A stretch of DNA of 64,000 nt from an uncultured Pelagibacteraceae bacterium (GCA_902581445.1 CACHOG010000001.1:124001-188000); one strand, 5' to 3'. Numbered from the stretch's first letter, positions 28,356-39,068 are shown. The notes: a model not told the origin generated them from the letters alone. Program-made: numbers and translations.

Positions 28356-29534
28356 ATCGAATATTATTTTCTTATATTCATTGTAATATTTTAATAAATT
28401 TTTATTACTTTCTAAGTAGGAATTTTTTATAAACTTTTTTTCTTTGGATTTATTAAATTTTTTATTTTCGTTAAACAATATTTCTGCCAATTTTATATTA
28501 TCATCTGGGTAAAAAAATAAGCCTCTTTTAGGATTTTGTTCGTAATGAATTTTTATTTTTGACAAAATTATTTTTTTTCCAATAGATTTTGCTTGTTCAA
28601 CAGTACTACTTCTACCCTCAAATTTGGAAGGATTAATCACTGCAATTGAATGATACATTAAGGACATAAGTTCATGGTAAGGCACTATTCCTAAATATTT
28701 ATAATTTGATTTTAATTTATTTATTGCAATAAATTCTTTTAATCTCTCATAGTTTTGAAAACCCTTTTGATCGTCATTACTGCCAGTAGATAAAATTAAT
28801 ATATTATTATTTTTGTTCTTTTGGCGTAAATAATTTAAAGCTTTTAATACAACAATATGATTTTTATGTGCCCAATATTGATTTGGTAGAAAAAAAAAAT
28901 TTGAGGAAAAATTGTATTTTTTTTTTAAATTCTCCAATTTAATAATTTTTTTTTTAATTGGAGGAGGGAATACAAATCTATTAATTACAGAATTATCATA
29001 ACCAGAAAGAGAAATTTTCTTTAAATCTTTTTTTGCATCATTGCTAATTAGTAAAATTTTGGATGAAAATTTTGAGGATAAATGCGTATTTATATTTCTT
29101 AGAATTCTTTGTTTTAGAGGAAAGTTTTGTGGAAAATAAAGATGCTGAAAATCTGCCACTAAAGATAAAGTCTTAACTGAGCTTTTTTTTCCTAAGATTA
29201 TATTATTATTAAAAACATTTATATGAGACAAAACATTGATTTTATTTTTTTTAAAAAAGTCTTCATAATTATTTGATTTACCAAAAAGTATTACTTTAAA
29301 TTTGCACCAGACTCTTGACCATTTTGATTGATTCCAAAAAAAATCTGTTTTAATTAATTTTAAATTTTTAAATTCTTTTTTTTCATCCTTATTTAATTTT
29401 TTTCTAACTATCAAAACCGGTTCAATTTTCCCCTTTGAAAATTTGTTAATACAATAAATAAGATTTTTTAATAGATAGAAACCACCTAGCCAATTTTTAT
29501 ATTCAAAATTTATTAAAAAAGCGACTCTTTTCAT
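28347..29534 (-). CDS. Glycosyltransferase family 4-like (GT-B)
   Basis: FFLPNQYWAHKNHIVVLKAL; YLGIVPYHELMSLMYHSIAVINPSKFEGRSSTVEQAKSIGKKIILS. Confidence 0.85.
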   Translation of the reverse strand: MKRVAFLINFEYKNWLGGFYLLKNLIYCINKFSKGKIEPVLIVRKKLNKDEKKEFKNLKLIKTDFFWNQSKWSRVWCKFKVILFGKSNNYEDFFKKNKINVLSHINVFNNNIILGKKSSVKTLSLVADFQHLYFPQNFPLKQRILRNINTHLSSKFSSKILLISNDAKKDLKKISLSGYDNSVINRFVFPPPIKKKIIKLENLKKKYNFSSNFFFLPNQYWAHKNHIVVLKALNYLRQKNKNNNILILSTGSNDDQKGFQNYERLKEFIAINKLKSNYKYLGIVPYHELMSLMYHSIAVINPSKFEGRSSTVEQAKSIGKKIILSKIKIHYEQNPKRGLFFYPDDNIKLAEILFNENKKFNKSKEKKFIKNSYLESNKNLLKYYNEYKKIIFDLF

Positions 29535-29543
29535 TTATTCTAT

Positions 29544-31565
29544 TTAGTTTGTAATAAAAGGTGTTTCAAAATTTAATTCATCAAATATTGTTTTGATGTT
29601 TATTTTAATTTTAAGAAAATTTGATTTATTTTCATAAACCTCTCTCCATGTATACAAAACAGGTAGATAATTATTATTTTTAAGTTTAAGACAACCCTTA
29701 GCCGCCCATGCAGCTATGTGTCTCCTGCTTATATTTGTTGGCAATGTTCGTATATCTATTCTTCCATTCATTAGTTTTTTTGGACCGCCAGAAATTTTTA
29801 AAAAAGATAGTTTAACTGGATCTTTAAAATCGTTGACTTTGAATACTCCAAATTGTCTATGAATTAAGACACATGAAAGAAGCCTTACAGTCATATCAAT
29901 CTTCTCCTCGCGAGTTTTTGTATTACCTAGCATTCTGTCTAATCTATTTAAGTAATACTCTCTTGTATCGTTTCCAATTTTTTCATACCATCCAATTTTA
30001 TTAATATCTTTATAAGTCTCATAATTTTCTGAACCTTCTATTCCTTTTTTTTCACTTTCTAACCAATATTTTTTAAGTTTAAGATAATTATCATTTAGTT
30101 TTAAGTTTATTTGTTTAATATCAAAATTTGTTTTTAATAAATCTCCAGTTCGTACAATCTTAATAACATTGCTTAAACCAATAATTTTTAATAATTTCTC
30201 AAAACTTGTAATATAAGTATCAAAAATTTTATCTAGGTTTTCTCCTTCAATAAATTTTCCCTCAAAATCTTCAATAAAAATAGTAAAACTTGCACCCGGA
30301 AAATATTTTTCGCTTATTTTATTATTTAGATCAAAAAGTGTTTTTAAAGATAATACTTCACTCAAATCGATAAAACCTTCATCTTTACCTGAAAAGAATT
30401 TTTTTGGACCCCAAGTAAGAATTGTATCAATTGGAATATTCTTATTAACATAGTATTCAATAATATCGTAAAGTATTTTAAATTGGTCAATATCTGGGGC
30501 TGAACCTATTCTTGTTTTAAGACTTCCTATAAAACAGTTCGCAATATAGCTAATTGTTTCTTTTTTGTTTATTTTACTATTCTGATATAAATCAAAATTT
30601 CTTTTACTGATTTGATTTAAATTACTAAAATATTTACTTAAGTCTTTTTCAATTTTTTTTACAATTGGATTATTTTCATCTTCTTTAATAAAACAAGTCA
30701 ACTTAAATGTTTTGTTTGTATTAAATTCTTCAACTATTTTAAAGCATTCTTCTAAATGCGTTAGGTTACTAGTTCCTGTTAAAAGTGTCACATTATTATT
30801 TAGAGATAGAGAATTAAAAAAAATTTTTTTTCTACCCTCCAAAGTTGATCTTTGTTTTTCATCACTTTTTCTATACAAAGAATTTAAGATAATTGTTTTA
30901 TTTAATATTTTTAATTGTCTCTCTAAATCTGGTCTTTTAATTAGTATGTTTGCATTTAGTTGTATTACATCAAATAAGCTTGATAAATATTTCTTTGATA
31001 TCAAAAACTCAAGATTTTTTTCAGTTGATATTGAAATTCCTATAAAATTTATTCCACCAACTCTTTTTTTTTTAATCTCATTGAGTCTATTTATAATCTC
31101 ACTATCTTTACTCATTACTGTTTCTAATGTTTTGGTTTTAACAGCTGGGTTTGTATGAATATATAAAAGATCTATTTTTTTAAGAATTTCTAGGCTATTT
31201 TTCAAAGATAGGTTTAAGTTTTCCAACGAATAATCTTGAATGCTAAAATCATTATTTTTAAATTTTAGTCCCCATTTAGTACATATAAACATTCTAGATA
31301 AATTTTTAGGATATTTTTTTATGTAATCACCAATTCTTTTTTCACTCTCTCCGTATTGAGAGGAAGTATCAATCATCAAAATTTCAGATCCATTTTTTTT
31401 TAAATGTTTAAATGAGGAATTTATTAGATCTTCAATTTTTTTATCACTTGGTCTAGTATAATTTTTATTATTAACCATATTAACACCTGCGAGTGAAGCT
31501 GTACCAAGACCTAAAGGGAAAAAACTTATTTTTCTATCATCAATAAAACCGTTTTTTTTAAACAT
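29544..31565 (-). CDS. Fusion: aldo/keto reductase + C-terminal domain with possible isocyanide-synthase (Dit1/PvcA)-like similarity
   Basis: N-term PLGLGTASLAG...MIDTSSQYGESEKRIGDYI...CTKWG...DLLYIHT (AKR); C-term PIDTILTWGPKKFF...DLSEVLSLKTLFDLNNKISEKYFPGASFTIFIEDFEG...VIKIVRTGDLL. Confidence 0.6.
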   Translation of the reverse strand: MFKKNGFIDDRKISFFPLGLGTASLAGVNMVNNKNYTRPSDKKIEDLINSSFKHLKKNGSEILMIDTSSQYGESEKRIGDYIKKYPKNLSRMFICTKWGLKFKNNDFSIQDYSLENLNLSLKNSLEILKKIDLLYIHTNPAVKTKTLETVMSKDSEIINRLNEIKKKRVGGINFIGISISTEKNLEFLISKKYLSSLFDVIQLNANILIKRPDLERQLKILNKTIILNSLYRKSDEKQRSTLEGRKKIFFNSLSLNNNVTLLTGTSNLTHLEECFKIVEEFNTNKTFKLTCFIKEDENNPIVKKIEKDLSKYFSNLNQISKRNFDLYQNSKINKKETISYIANCFIGSLKTRIGSAPDIDQFKILYDIIEYYVNKNIPIDTILTWGPKKFFSGKDEGFIDLSEVLSLKTLFDLNNKISEKYFPGASFTIFIEDFEGKFIEGENLDKIFDTYITSFEKLLKIIGLSNVIKIVRTGDLLKTNFDIKQINLKLNDNYLKLKKYWLESEKKGIEGSENYETYKDINKIGWYEKIGNDTREYYLNRLDRMLGNTKTREEKIDMTVRLLSCVLIHRQFGVFKVNDFKDPVKLSFLKISGGPKKLMNGRIDIRTLPTNISRRHIAAWAAKGCLKLKNNNYLPVLYTWREVYENKSNFLKIKINIKTIFDELNFETPFITN

Positions 31566-31629
31566 TAGTAAATATATCTAGCAAATTTGACATATAAAAG
31601 TAAATGATTAAGATTTATATAGCCCTTAT

Positions 31630-32418
31630 ATGAATAATAATAAATCATTAAATTGCAGATTATGTGAAGAGAAAGCAAATTTAGTTTTTAGTAAAAAAAT
31701 TTTAAATAAGTTTATAGTTAACTACTATAAATGTTCAAATTGTGAATCTCTACAAACAGAAAAACCTTATTGGCTAGATGAAGCTTATAGTAAATCAAAC
31801 TTATGCGATGACGATTTGGGAGCAGCATATAGGGCTCTAAGAAATCATGAAAAAGTATTTATTTTGAGTAAATTATTAAAAGTTAATAAAGGATTGGACT
31901 GGGGTTCAGGAGATGGACTGTTATGCAGGTTACTAAGGGACTACGAATTAAATTTTTTCTCTAGTGATAAATACTCATTACCAAAATATTCATCTAAATT
32001 TTTAATTTCAGATTATAATAATATAGATTTAATCGTCTCATTTGAGGTATTTGAACATATGTCAGAACCAAATAATGAAATTGATTTTTTATTTAAGACA
32101 GGACCAAATTCAGTTTTTATTTCAACTTTGTTTTATAACAATAACGAAAAAAATTGGCACTATTTACACCCTGATAGTGGAATGCATGTTTTTTTTTATA
32201 GCAAGAAATCAATAAAAATGATTGCTAAAAAGTATAATTATGACGTTTGGTTTTTTGATAATCAATATGCATTATTTTATAAAAAAAACTACATATCAAA
32301 TTTGAAATTAAAAATTTTAAATTTCTTTTTCAATAAATATGCAACAAAATTAATTAGAATGTATTTGACTATTTTACCAGCCAGAGGTATTGAAAAAGAC
32401 AAAAAACAAATTTCCTAA
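31630..32418 (+). CDS. Class I SAM methyltransferase with N-terminal Cys cluster
   Basis: CRLCEEKANLVF...KCSNCESLQTEKPYWLDEAY; GLDWGSGDGLLCRLL; SFEVFEHMSEPN. Confidence 0.75.
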   Translation: MNNNKSLNCRLCEEKANLVFSKKILNKFIVNYYKCSNCESLQTEKPYWLDEAYSKSNLCDDDLGAAYRALRNHEKVFILSKLLKVNKGLDWGSGDGLLCRLLRDYELNFFSSDKYSLPKYSSKFLISDYNNIDLIVSFEVFEHMSEPNNEIDFLFKTGPNSVFISTLFYNNNEKNWHYLHPDSGMHVFFYSKKSIKMIAKKYNYDVWFFDNQYALFYKKNYISNLKLKILNFFFNKYATKLIRMYLTILPARGIEKDKKQIS

Positions 32419-32426
32419 TTAAGACA

Positions 32427-33518
32427 ATGAAAGTAAAATTTACCGATCTGTATAAATTAATTAGAAATAAAAAAACAATTTTTAATAAAATTAATGGATT
32501 GATCAAGAATTCTAAATTTGTAGGAGGAGAAGAAATTACAAATTTTGAAAAAAATTTTTCAAATTTTGTAGGAAGCAGATATTGTGTAGCTCTGGGTAAT
32601 GGAACAGATGCTTTAGAGATAGCTATTCAGTCACTAAATATAAAAAAGGGTTCAGAAGTCATACTTCCTGTAAATACATGGATTTCTACCGCTGAAGCAG
32701 TTATTACTAACGGTCTTAAAATAGTATTTTGTGATATTAATTTAAACGATTATTCAATTTGCTTAGATGATTTAAAAAAAAAAATTAATAAAAAAACAAA
32801 ATTAATAATGCCAGTACATCTTTATGGAAATCCATCAGATTTACCTAAAATAAAAAAAATTGTTCAAAAAAAAAAAATTAGCATCATCGAGGATTGTGCG
32901 CAAGCTCATGGTGCAAAAATTTACAATAAACATGTTGGTACTTTTGGGGATGTGGGAACTTTTAGTTTTTTCCCTGGTAAAAATATTGGAGCATTTGGAG
33001 ATGCAGGTGCTCTGATTACTAATTCAAAAAAAATCTACAATTTTGCCATTCGAGCAAGAAACCATGGAGCGCAATACAAGTATGATCATAAATTCTCTGG
33101 AAGAAATTCTAGACTTGACACCATTCAAGCTGCAATTTTAAATATTAAGTTAAAAACGTATAACAAAGTCATTAAAAAAAGAAATAAATTAGCTAAAATT
33201 TATCTCAAAAACTTATCAGAAATAAAAGAAATAGGACTTTTCAAATTAAAAAAAAATAATACTTATGCTTTTCATCAATTTGTGATTATTACAAAAAAAA
33301 GAGATCAACTAAGAAGTTTTTTAAAAAAGAGGGAAATTGATACCATGATCCATTATCCATATATGTTAAACGAACTTAAATTTTTCCCAAAAACAAAAAA
33401 TCTTAAAAAAAGTAAAAAACTTGGTCAAAAAATATTAAGCTTACCAATTTCTGAGGAACATACAGAAGAACAAATTTATTTTATAACCAAGAAAATTAAG
33501 GAATTTTTTAAATATTAA
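32427..33518 (+). CDS. DegT/DnrJ/EryC1 sugar aminotransferase (FdtB/QdtB-like)
   Basis: VALGNGTDALEIAIQSL; EVILPVNTWISTAEAV; IEDCAQAHGA; FSFFPGKNIGAFGDAGAL. Confidence 0.9.
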   Translation: MKVKFTDLYKLIRNKKTIFNKINGLIKNSKFVGGEEITNFEKNFSNFVGSRYCVALGNGTDALEIAIQSLNIKKGSEVILPVNTWISTAEAVITNGLKIVFCDINLNDYSICLDDLKKKINKKTKLIMPVHLYGNPSDLPKIKKIVQKKKISIIEDCAQAHGAKIYNKHVGTFGDVGTFSFFPGKNIGAFGDAGALITNSKKIYNFAIRARNHGAQYKYDHKFSGRNSRLDTIQAAILNIKLKTYNKVIKKRNKLAKIYLKNLSEIKEIGLFKLKKNNTYAFHQFVIITKKRDQLRSFLKKREIDTMIHYPYMLNELKFFPKTKNLKKSKKLGQKILSLPISEEHTEEQIYFITKKIKEFFKY

Positions 33519-33535
33519 AACCTAATAATTCAAAA

Positions 33536-34255
33536 ATGAAACAATTATTCAATGACTTAATTGGGATAACTGGTTATCAAATAAAAAATAAAAAATATTT
33601 ATACGATCCAGATAAAAATTTATTAAAATCTATTAAACACTTTCAAATCAAAAGTATTTTAGATGTTGGAGCAAATAAAGGACAGTTTGCACTCAGACTT
33701 TTGAAAAATAATTTTGAAGGCAATATAATGAGTTTTGAGCCACTAAATGAGGAGTATGAAATGTTAAAAAAATTATCTTCCAAAAAGAAAAATTGGAAAG
33801 TTGCAAGAAGATGTGCGCTTGGCGATATAAACAAAATTAAGAAATTTCATATTTCAGGCAATAGAGAGAGTAGTAGTTTACTAAAAATTTTAAGAAAACA
33901 TACTGATTTAAGACCTGATAGCAAAACAATTAAAATTGAAAAAATTAACGTTGAAAGATTGGACAATTTTAAAAGAGAGATCAGTAAATTAGAAAAGAAT
34001 TTATTATTAAAAATTGATACTCAAGGTTCAGAAATTGATGTTTTAAAAGGGGCAGGCAATCTAATAAAAAATATTAAATGTCTTTTTGTTGAGGTATCCT
34101 TAGTACCTTTATATAAAAATCAAAAACTATGGTTAGATATAATTGAATATGTTAAGAAATTTGATTTTAATGTTTGGTCAGTAGATCAATTACTTAAGAA
34201 TAATATTACAGGACAAACTTACCAGATAGATATTTTTTTTTATAAAAACAGATGA
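33536..34255 (+). CDS. FkbM family methyltransferase
   Basis: ILDVGANKGQFALRL; MSFEPLNEEYEML; LLKIDTQGSEIDVLKGAG. Confidence 0.9.
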   Translation: MKQLFNDLIGITGYQIKNKKYLYDPDKNLLKSIKHFQIKSILDVGANKGQFALRLLKNNFEGNIMSFEPLNEEYEMLKKLSSKKKNWKVARRCALGDINKIKKFHISGNRESSSLLKILRKHTDLRPDSKTIKIEKINVERLDNFKREISKLEKNLLLKIDTQGSEIDVLKGAGNLIKNIKCLFVEVSLVPLYKNQKLWLDIIEYVKKFDFNVWSVDQLLKNNITGQTYQIDIFFYKNR

Positions 34256-35199
34256 AAATCGTAATAACTGGCAGCTCAGGATTTATAGGATATCATTTAG
34301 CATCTGAGTTATTGAATAGAAGATATAAAGTAATCGGAATTGATAATAATAACAATTATTATTCTAATCTTATAAAAAAAAAACGTGCTAACAAATTAAA
34401 AAAAAATAAAAACTTTACATTTCATAAAGTGAACCTTGTAAATGAGAAAAAATTAGAAAAGATTTTTTTAAAACATAAACCAGAAATTATTTTTCATTTA
34501 GCTGGACAACCAGGTGTATTATATTCGCTTAAACACCCAAAAAGTTATTTAATTAATAATGTAATTGCTACGCAATCGCTTTGTAAAATATCAAAAAAAC
34601 ATAATATAAAAAAATTTATTTTTGGTTCTTCAAGCTCGGTTTATGGAGATCAAAAAAAATTTCCTATACGAGAAACTTTTAAAGAAAACCCAAAAAATCC
34701 TTATGCAAAAACTAAACTTTCATCAGAGAAAATTATTGAAAAAAGTTTTAAAAAATCAAACACAGACTATATCATTTTTAGATTTTTCACTGTTTACGGA
34801 CCTTTTGGCAGGCCTGATATGTTCATACATAAATTTCTAAATTCTATAAAAAAAAATAAAAAAATAAATCTATATAACTCTGGACTTAATTTTAGAGATT
34901 TTACCTATATTGATGATGTTGTAAAAATTTTGTTAAAAAATATAATGATTTCTCCAAGTAAGAAAATTTTTAATATTTGTAGATCAAAACCGATAAAAAC
35001 TATTCATTTAGTGCAACTGATTGAAAAAATTTTCAAAAAAACCGTCAAAATAAGAAAGATCGGCTTTGTTAAAGGTGAAATGTTAAAAACACATGGAAGT
35101 AATAGTTTATTAAAAAAAAATTTTAAAAGTATTAGTTTTACAGATATAAAATATGGCTTAAAAAAAACAATAGCATTTTATAAAAAATACGGATATTAA
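34252..35199 (+). CDS. NAD-dependent epimerase/dehydratase (UDP-glucuronate-epimerase-like)
   Basis: IVITGSSGFIGYHLASELL; HLAGQPGVLYSL; GSSSSVYGD; NPYAKTKLSSE; FRFFTVYGPFGRPDM. Confidence 0.88.
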   Translation: MKIVITGSSGFIGYHLASELLNRRYKVIGIDNNNNYYSNLIKKKRANKLKKNKNFTFHKVNLVNEKKLEKIFLKHKPEIIFHLAGQPGVLYSLKHPKSYLINNVIATQSLCKISKKHNIKKFIFGSSSSVYGDQKKFPIRETFKENPKNPYAKTKLSSEKIIEKSFKKSNTDYIIFRFFTVYGPFGRPDMFIHKFLNSIKKNKKINLYNSGLNFRDFTYIDDVVKILLKNIMISPSKKIFNICRSKPIKTIHLVQLIEKIFKKTVKIRKIGFVKGEMLKTHGSNSLLKKNFKSISFTDIKYGLKKTIAFYKKYGY

Positions 35200-35216
35200 A
35201 ATACTCATTGTAGATC

Positions 35217-35732
35217 ATGATAAAAATTAATAGACCATTTGTTTTTTCCAGTAAAAGATATTTTGATAAAAGAGGCTATTTTCAAGAATTATATTTAAAG
35301 AAAAATTTCAAAACATCTGCAAATTTTACTGCAATCGCACATTCAAAAAAAAAAGTGATAAGAGGTATGCATTTTCAGTTAAAACATAAACAAACTAAGA
35401 TAATTACGGTATTGTCAGGAAAAATTATGGATATATCAATAAATCTGAAAAAAAATTCAAAACATTTCGGGAAAAAATATTATTTTTTGATGGAGGAAGG
35501 TCAATCAGTTTATATTCCTAACTTTTTTGCACATGGTTATGAGTGTTTGTCTGCAACTGCTACAATTTTATATCATCTTGATAATTATAGAGATCCAAAA
35601 AACGAGTCTGGTCTGCCATACAATGACAAGGACTTGAAAATTAAATGGAGAACAAATAATCCAATATTATCGCCTAGAGACAAAAAACATATGAATTTTA
35701 GAGAATTTAAAAGAAAGATAAAAACTTTATAG
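35217..35732 (+). CDS. dTDP-4-dehydrorhamnose 3,5-epimerase family
   Basis: RYFDKRGYFQELY; KKVIRGMHFQLKHKQTKIITVLSGKI; YIPNFFAHGYECLSATATILY. Confidence 0.88.
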   Translation: MIKINRPFVFSSKRYFDKRGYFQELYLKKNFKTSANFTAIAHSKKKVIRGMHFQLKHKQTKIITVLSGKIMDISINLKKNSKHFGKKYYFLMEEGQSVYIPNFFAHGYECLSATATILYHLDNYRDPKNESGLPYNDKDLKIKWRTNNPILSPRDKKHMNFREFKRKIKTL

Positions 35733-36476
35733 CTTTTTTGAATATGCTTTTATAAATTTGAGAGGTTTCTTTAATATTTTCACTAAGTATAAAAAATATA
35801 CAAAAATTTTATTTTGATTATTATCAATTCTAATTTGATTTAAATCTTTCAGATGATCAATATAATTAATTTTTGATGAAAACCCGCCTTTTTCAAATTT
35901 TCCAAATACCTCAATTTTTTTTGATGAAATACCTTTTAGTTTAAATTTTTTAATCATTTTGTAAAAAAAATTTAAATCAGCACTTAAATATTTATGGTCA
36001 TATATTCCTACCATTTTATGTTTCTCTGTTTTGATAAAGAAGCCAATCGAATGTGAGGTATAAAAACCAAAACTCCAAGATAATTTCCATGGCTTGTAAC
36101 CATGCATAAGTTTATATTTTTGTACACATCCGAATAAGAAATCAATTTGATTTTCTAAAAAATAACGATTTACAGTTTGTAAAGCATTATTATAGTAAAT
36201 ATCACCAGAGTTTAAAAAACCAACTAAATCACCATTTGCTAAATTAATTCCTTTATTCATTGCATCCCAAATACCACTATCCTTTTCGCTTAATAATATT
36301 GATATATTTTCTGTATATTTTTGAATGATTTCTAAAGTTCCATCTGTTGAGCCGCCATCAATAATTATATATTCCAAATTTTTGTACTCTTGGGCAAGAA
36401 CACTTTTTATAGTTTCTTCTATAGTGTTTGATGAATTTTTTACAACGGTAATAATTGAAATTTTATTTTTTTCCAT
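35727..36476 (-). CDS. Glycosyltransferase family 2
   Basis: ISIITVVKNSSNTIEETIKSVLAQEYKNLEYIIIDGGSTDGTLEII; GIWDAMNKGINLANGDLVGFLNSGD. Confidence 0.92.
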   Translation of the reverse strand: MEKNKISIITVVKNSSNTIEETIKSVLAQEYKNLEYIIIDGGSTDGTLEIIQKYTENISILLSEKDSGIWDAMNKGINLANGDLVGFLNSGDIYYNNALQTVNRYFLENQIDFLFGCVQKYKLMHGYKPWKLSWSFGFYTSHSIGFFIKTEKHKMVGIYDHKYLSADLNFFYKMIKKFKLKGISSKKIEVFGKFEKGGFSSKINYIDHLKDLNQIRIDNNQNKIFVYFLYLVKILKKPLKFIKAYSKKL

Positions 36477-36535
36477 TAATTCATAAATTAATATATACCT
36501 CTAAGTAAGTAATATAAATAAGTTTTTAAATTGAA

Positions 36536-37543
36536 ATGATAAATAATTTTTTAATTTTTTTTTTAATTTTTTCATTTACTCTAATATTTTTTTGTAGAAA
36601 ATATAATATTCTTATTGATCAAAAAATAGAAAAACACAAAAAATATTCCACTAAAAGTAAAAGTTTTTTAATTGGTGGAATTTTAATTATTTCTTTTTTA
36701 AATTATTACCATCTTTTCGTGACATATGATCCTGTGCTATGCTTATTTATAAACTTTATATTTCTAATTGGTATTTTGTCTGATCTCAAAAAGATAAATA
36801 ATGTAAGTTTAAGATTTTTTTTACAATGTACTCTAGTTTTATTTTTTGTAAATTTTTTAAGCTTAAAAATTACAAATACTAGAATAGATTTTTTTGATCA
36901 ATGGCTAACTTCACCTCTGGTTAACATTTTATTTGTGACCTTTTGTTTGCTTGTTCTAAAGAATGGTTCAAATTTCATCGATGGTATCAATGGTTTAACG
37001 ATAGGATATTACTTTATTATTTTTTTGATAATTTTTTTTAATTTAAATTATTTTGAATATGATAAATCTCTATTAGAAAACTTAATCATAATTTTATTTA
37101 TTGTTTTACTATTAAATTTATATGGAATCCTGTATCTTGGTGATTCTGGTTCTTATACTTTAGGATTATTTACAGGAATTTTCTTGATTGATTTTGCGCA
37201 AAACAATATTTCAATATCTCCATATTTCATAATCATTCTGCTTTGGTACCCCTGTTTTGAGCTTTTATTCTCGATGATTAGAAGATTTTTAAAAAAAATA
37301 AAAACTTATGAGCCTGATACAATTCACTTACACCACCTAATTTTCAAAAAAATTAAAACATATTATAAAATTAAAAATAATAATGTTTCCCATTTAATAA
37401 CTACTTTTATTATTAATTTTTACAATTTAATATGTTTTTTTATTTCAACAAAATATATTTATTCTTCAGGAAGTTTAATAACAATTTTTCTAATTAATAT
37501 TTTTGTTTATATTACTTTATTTAAATATTTTAAAAGAATATAA
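36536..37543 (+). CDS. WecA/MraY-like undecaprenyl-phosphate sugar-1-phosphate transferase
   Basis: Polytopic; KNGSNFIDGINGLTIG, YLGDSGSYTLG, IHLHHLIFKK. Confidence 0.82.
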   Translation: MINNFLIFFLIFSFTLIFFCRKYNILIDQKIEKHKKYSTKSKSFLIGGILIISFLNYYHLFVTYDPVLCLFINFIFLIGILSDLKKINNVSLRFFLQCTLVLFFVNFLSLKITNTRIDFFDQWLTSPLVNILFVTFCLLVLKNGSNFIDGINGLTIGYYFIIFLIIFFNLNYFEYDKSLLENLIIILFIVLLLNLYGILYLGDSGSYTLGLFTGIFLIDFAQNNISISPYFIIILLWYPCFELLFSMIRRFLKKIKTYEPDTIHLHHLIFKKIKTYYKIKNNNVSHLITTFIINFYNLICFFISTKYIYSSGSLITIFLINIFVYITLFKYFKRI

Positions 37544-37548
37544 AAAAA

Positions 37549-38286
37549 CTACTTCCTCTTTAATGAATTAATGCTTAGTAAAAAGAGATAAAATACTGAT
37601 TTTAAAAAATTAAAATTTAAATAAGTATTATAAACTTTAAAACCATCGGACAATTTTTGTATAAAATTCGAAGATAATGAATTTTCTGAATGACTCCATT
37701 CAACTAAAAAATACGGAAAATTGTATGCATATATATTATTTTTTGTAATTTTAAGCCATGCCACATAGTCCTCTTTAGTTTTCAAGGGTGGAAATAAATT
37801 TTCTGTAATTAGTTCTCTACTTAAAAATACAGTTGAAAGTCCAATTTCACAGTCTGTTAGCAGATCTTTATATGTAATTTTAGATTTTTTGCTAATTGCA
37901 TGAATTATTTTATTCCCCCCCTTTTTTTTATAATTACAGAAAGTAAACTTATATTTATTTTTTTCCATAAACTGCAATTGTTTTTCTATTCTATCTGGAA
38001 GCCAATAATCATCAGCATCTAAAAATGCAATTATTTCTCCTGAAGAATTTTTTATTCCTACATTTCTTGATTCTCCAGCACCTAAATTACTTAAATTTTT
38101 AATTATTTTAATTTTATAATTCCCTTTTGTGATTTCTTCTAAAAAAAATAAATCGTCTGTGATTGGATCATCATAAATTAAAATTATTTCAAAATTCTGA
38201 AAAGTTTGATTTAAAACCGATTCCAAAGTTTTTTTTATATGATTTTTTTTTCTATAATAAGGTATTATTATACTTACTAATGCCAT
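37549..38286 (-). CDS. Glycosyltransferase family 2
   Basis: VSIIIPYYRKKNHIKKTLESVLNQTFQNFEIILIYDDP; GAGESRNVGIKNSSGEIIAFLDADDYW. Confidence 0.92.
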   Translation of the reverse strand: MALVSIIIPYYRKKNHIKKTLESVLNQTFQNFEIILIYDDPITDDLFFLEEITKGNYKIKIIKNLSNLGAGESRNVGIKNSSGEIIAFLDADDYWLPDRIEKQLQFMEKNKYKFTFCNYKKKGGNKIIHAISKKSKITYKDLLTDCEIGLSTVFLSRELITENLFPPLKTKEDYVAWLKITKNNIYAYNFPYFLVEWSHSENSLSSNFIQKLSDGFKVYNTYLNFNFLKSVFYLFLLSINSLKRK

Positions 38287-38348
38287 ATTTTAAATTTACT
38301 AATTAATTTGATATCTAATATATATTGAGAGAATATAAATAACAAATA

Positions 38349-39068
38349 ATGTATTATACAGTAGCTAAATTTTTTTTGTCTCTTTTTGACTCACAAAACA
38401 AAAAAAAAATTTGTAATTATTTTTTAAAAGAAAATAAAGGAAAAATTCAAACTTTAATTGATGTTGGCGCTCACCGTGGCGAAAGTATTAAGTTTTTTAA
38501 TAAATACTTTTCAATTAATAAAATTTATGCATTTGAACCAAGACTAGATAATTTCGAAATTTTAAAAAAAAAAATAAAAAATTTAAATAACGTCGAAATT
38601 TTTAATTTTGCATTAGGAGATAAAAAAGGTTATGCAGATTTACACAATCATTACGATTCTGAGTCCTCAACAATTGCAGAAATAAATCAGAATTCTAATT
38701 ATTTTAAAAAAAAAAACCTTTATTTGAATTTTTTGAATTTAAAAAAAAAAAATAACAAAAATACAAAGGTAAAAATCGAAACTTTGGATAATTTAATAAA
38801 TGTTGAAAAAATAGAATTTATTGATTTAGTTAAGATAGATACAGAAGGTTATGATTTTCATGTTATCAAAGGTCTTGGTGAATTAATTACAAAGGTAAAG
38901 TTTATTTATTTCGAACATCATTTTCATGATATGCTTGTAAAAAATTATAAATTTTGTGATATTGATCGTTTTTTGAAATCTAAAAATTTTAAAAAAGTTT
39001 TTAAAACTAAAATGTTTTTTAGAAAAACGTTTGAATATATATATAAAAATAACTCAATTTATAAATGA
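38349..39068 (+). CDS. FkbM family methyltransferase
   Basis: LIDVGAHRGESIKFF; YAFEPRLDNFEIL; LVKIDTEGYDFHVIKGLG. Confidence 0.9.
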   Translation: MYYTVAKFFLSLFDSQNKKKICNYFLKENKGKIQTLIDVGAHRGESIKFFNKYFSINKIYAFEPRLDNFEILKKKIKNLNNVEIFNFALGDKKGYADLHNHYDSESSTIAEINQNSNYFKKKNLYLNFLNLKKKNNKNTKVKIETLDNLINVEKIEFIDLVKIDTEGYDFHVIKGLGELITKVKFIYFEHHFHDMLVKNYKFCDIDRFLKSKNFKKVFKTKMFFRKTFEYIYKNNSIYK

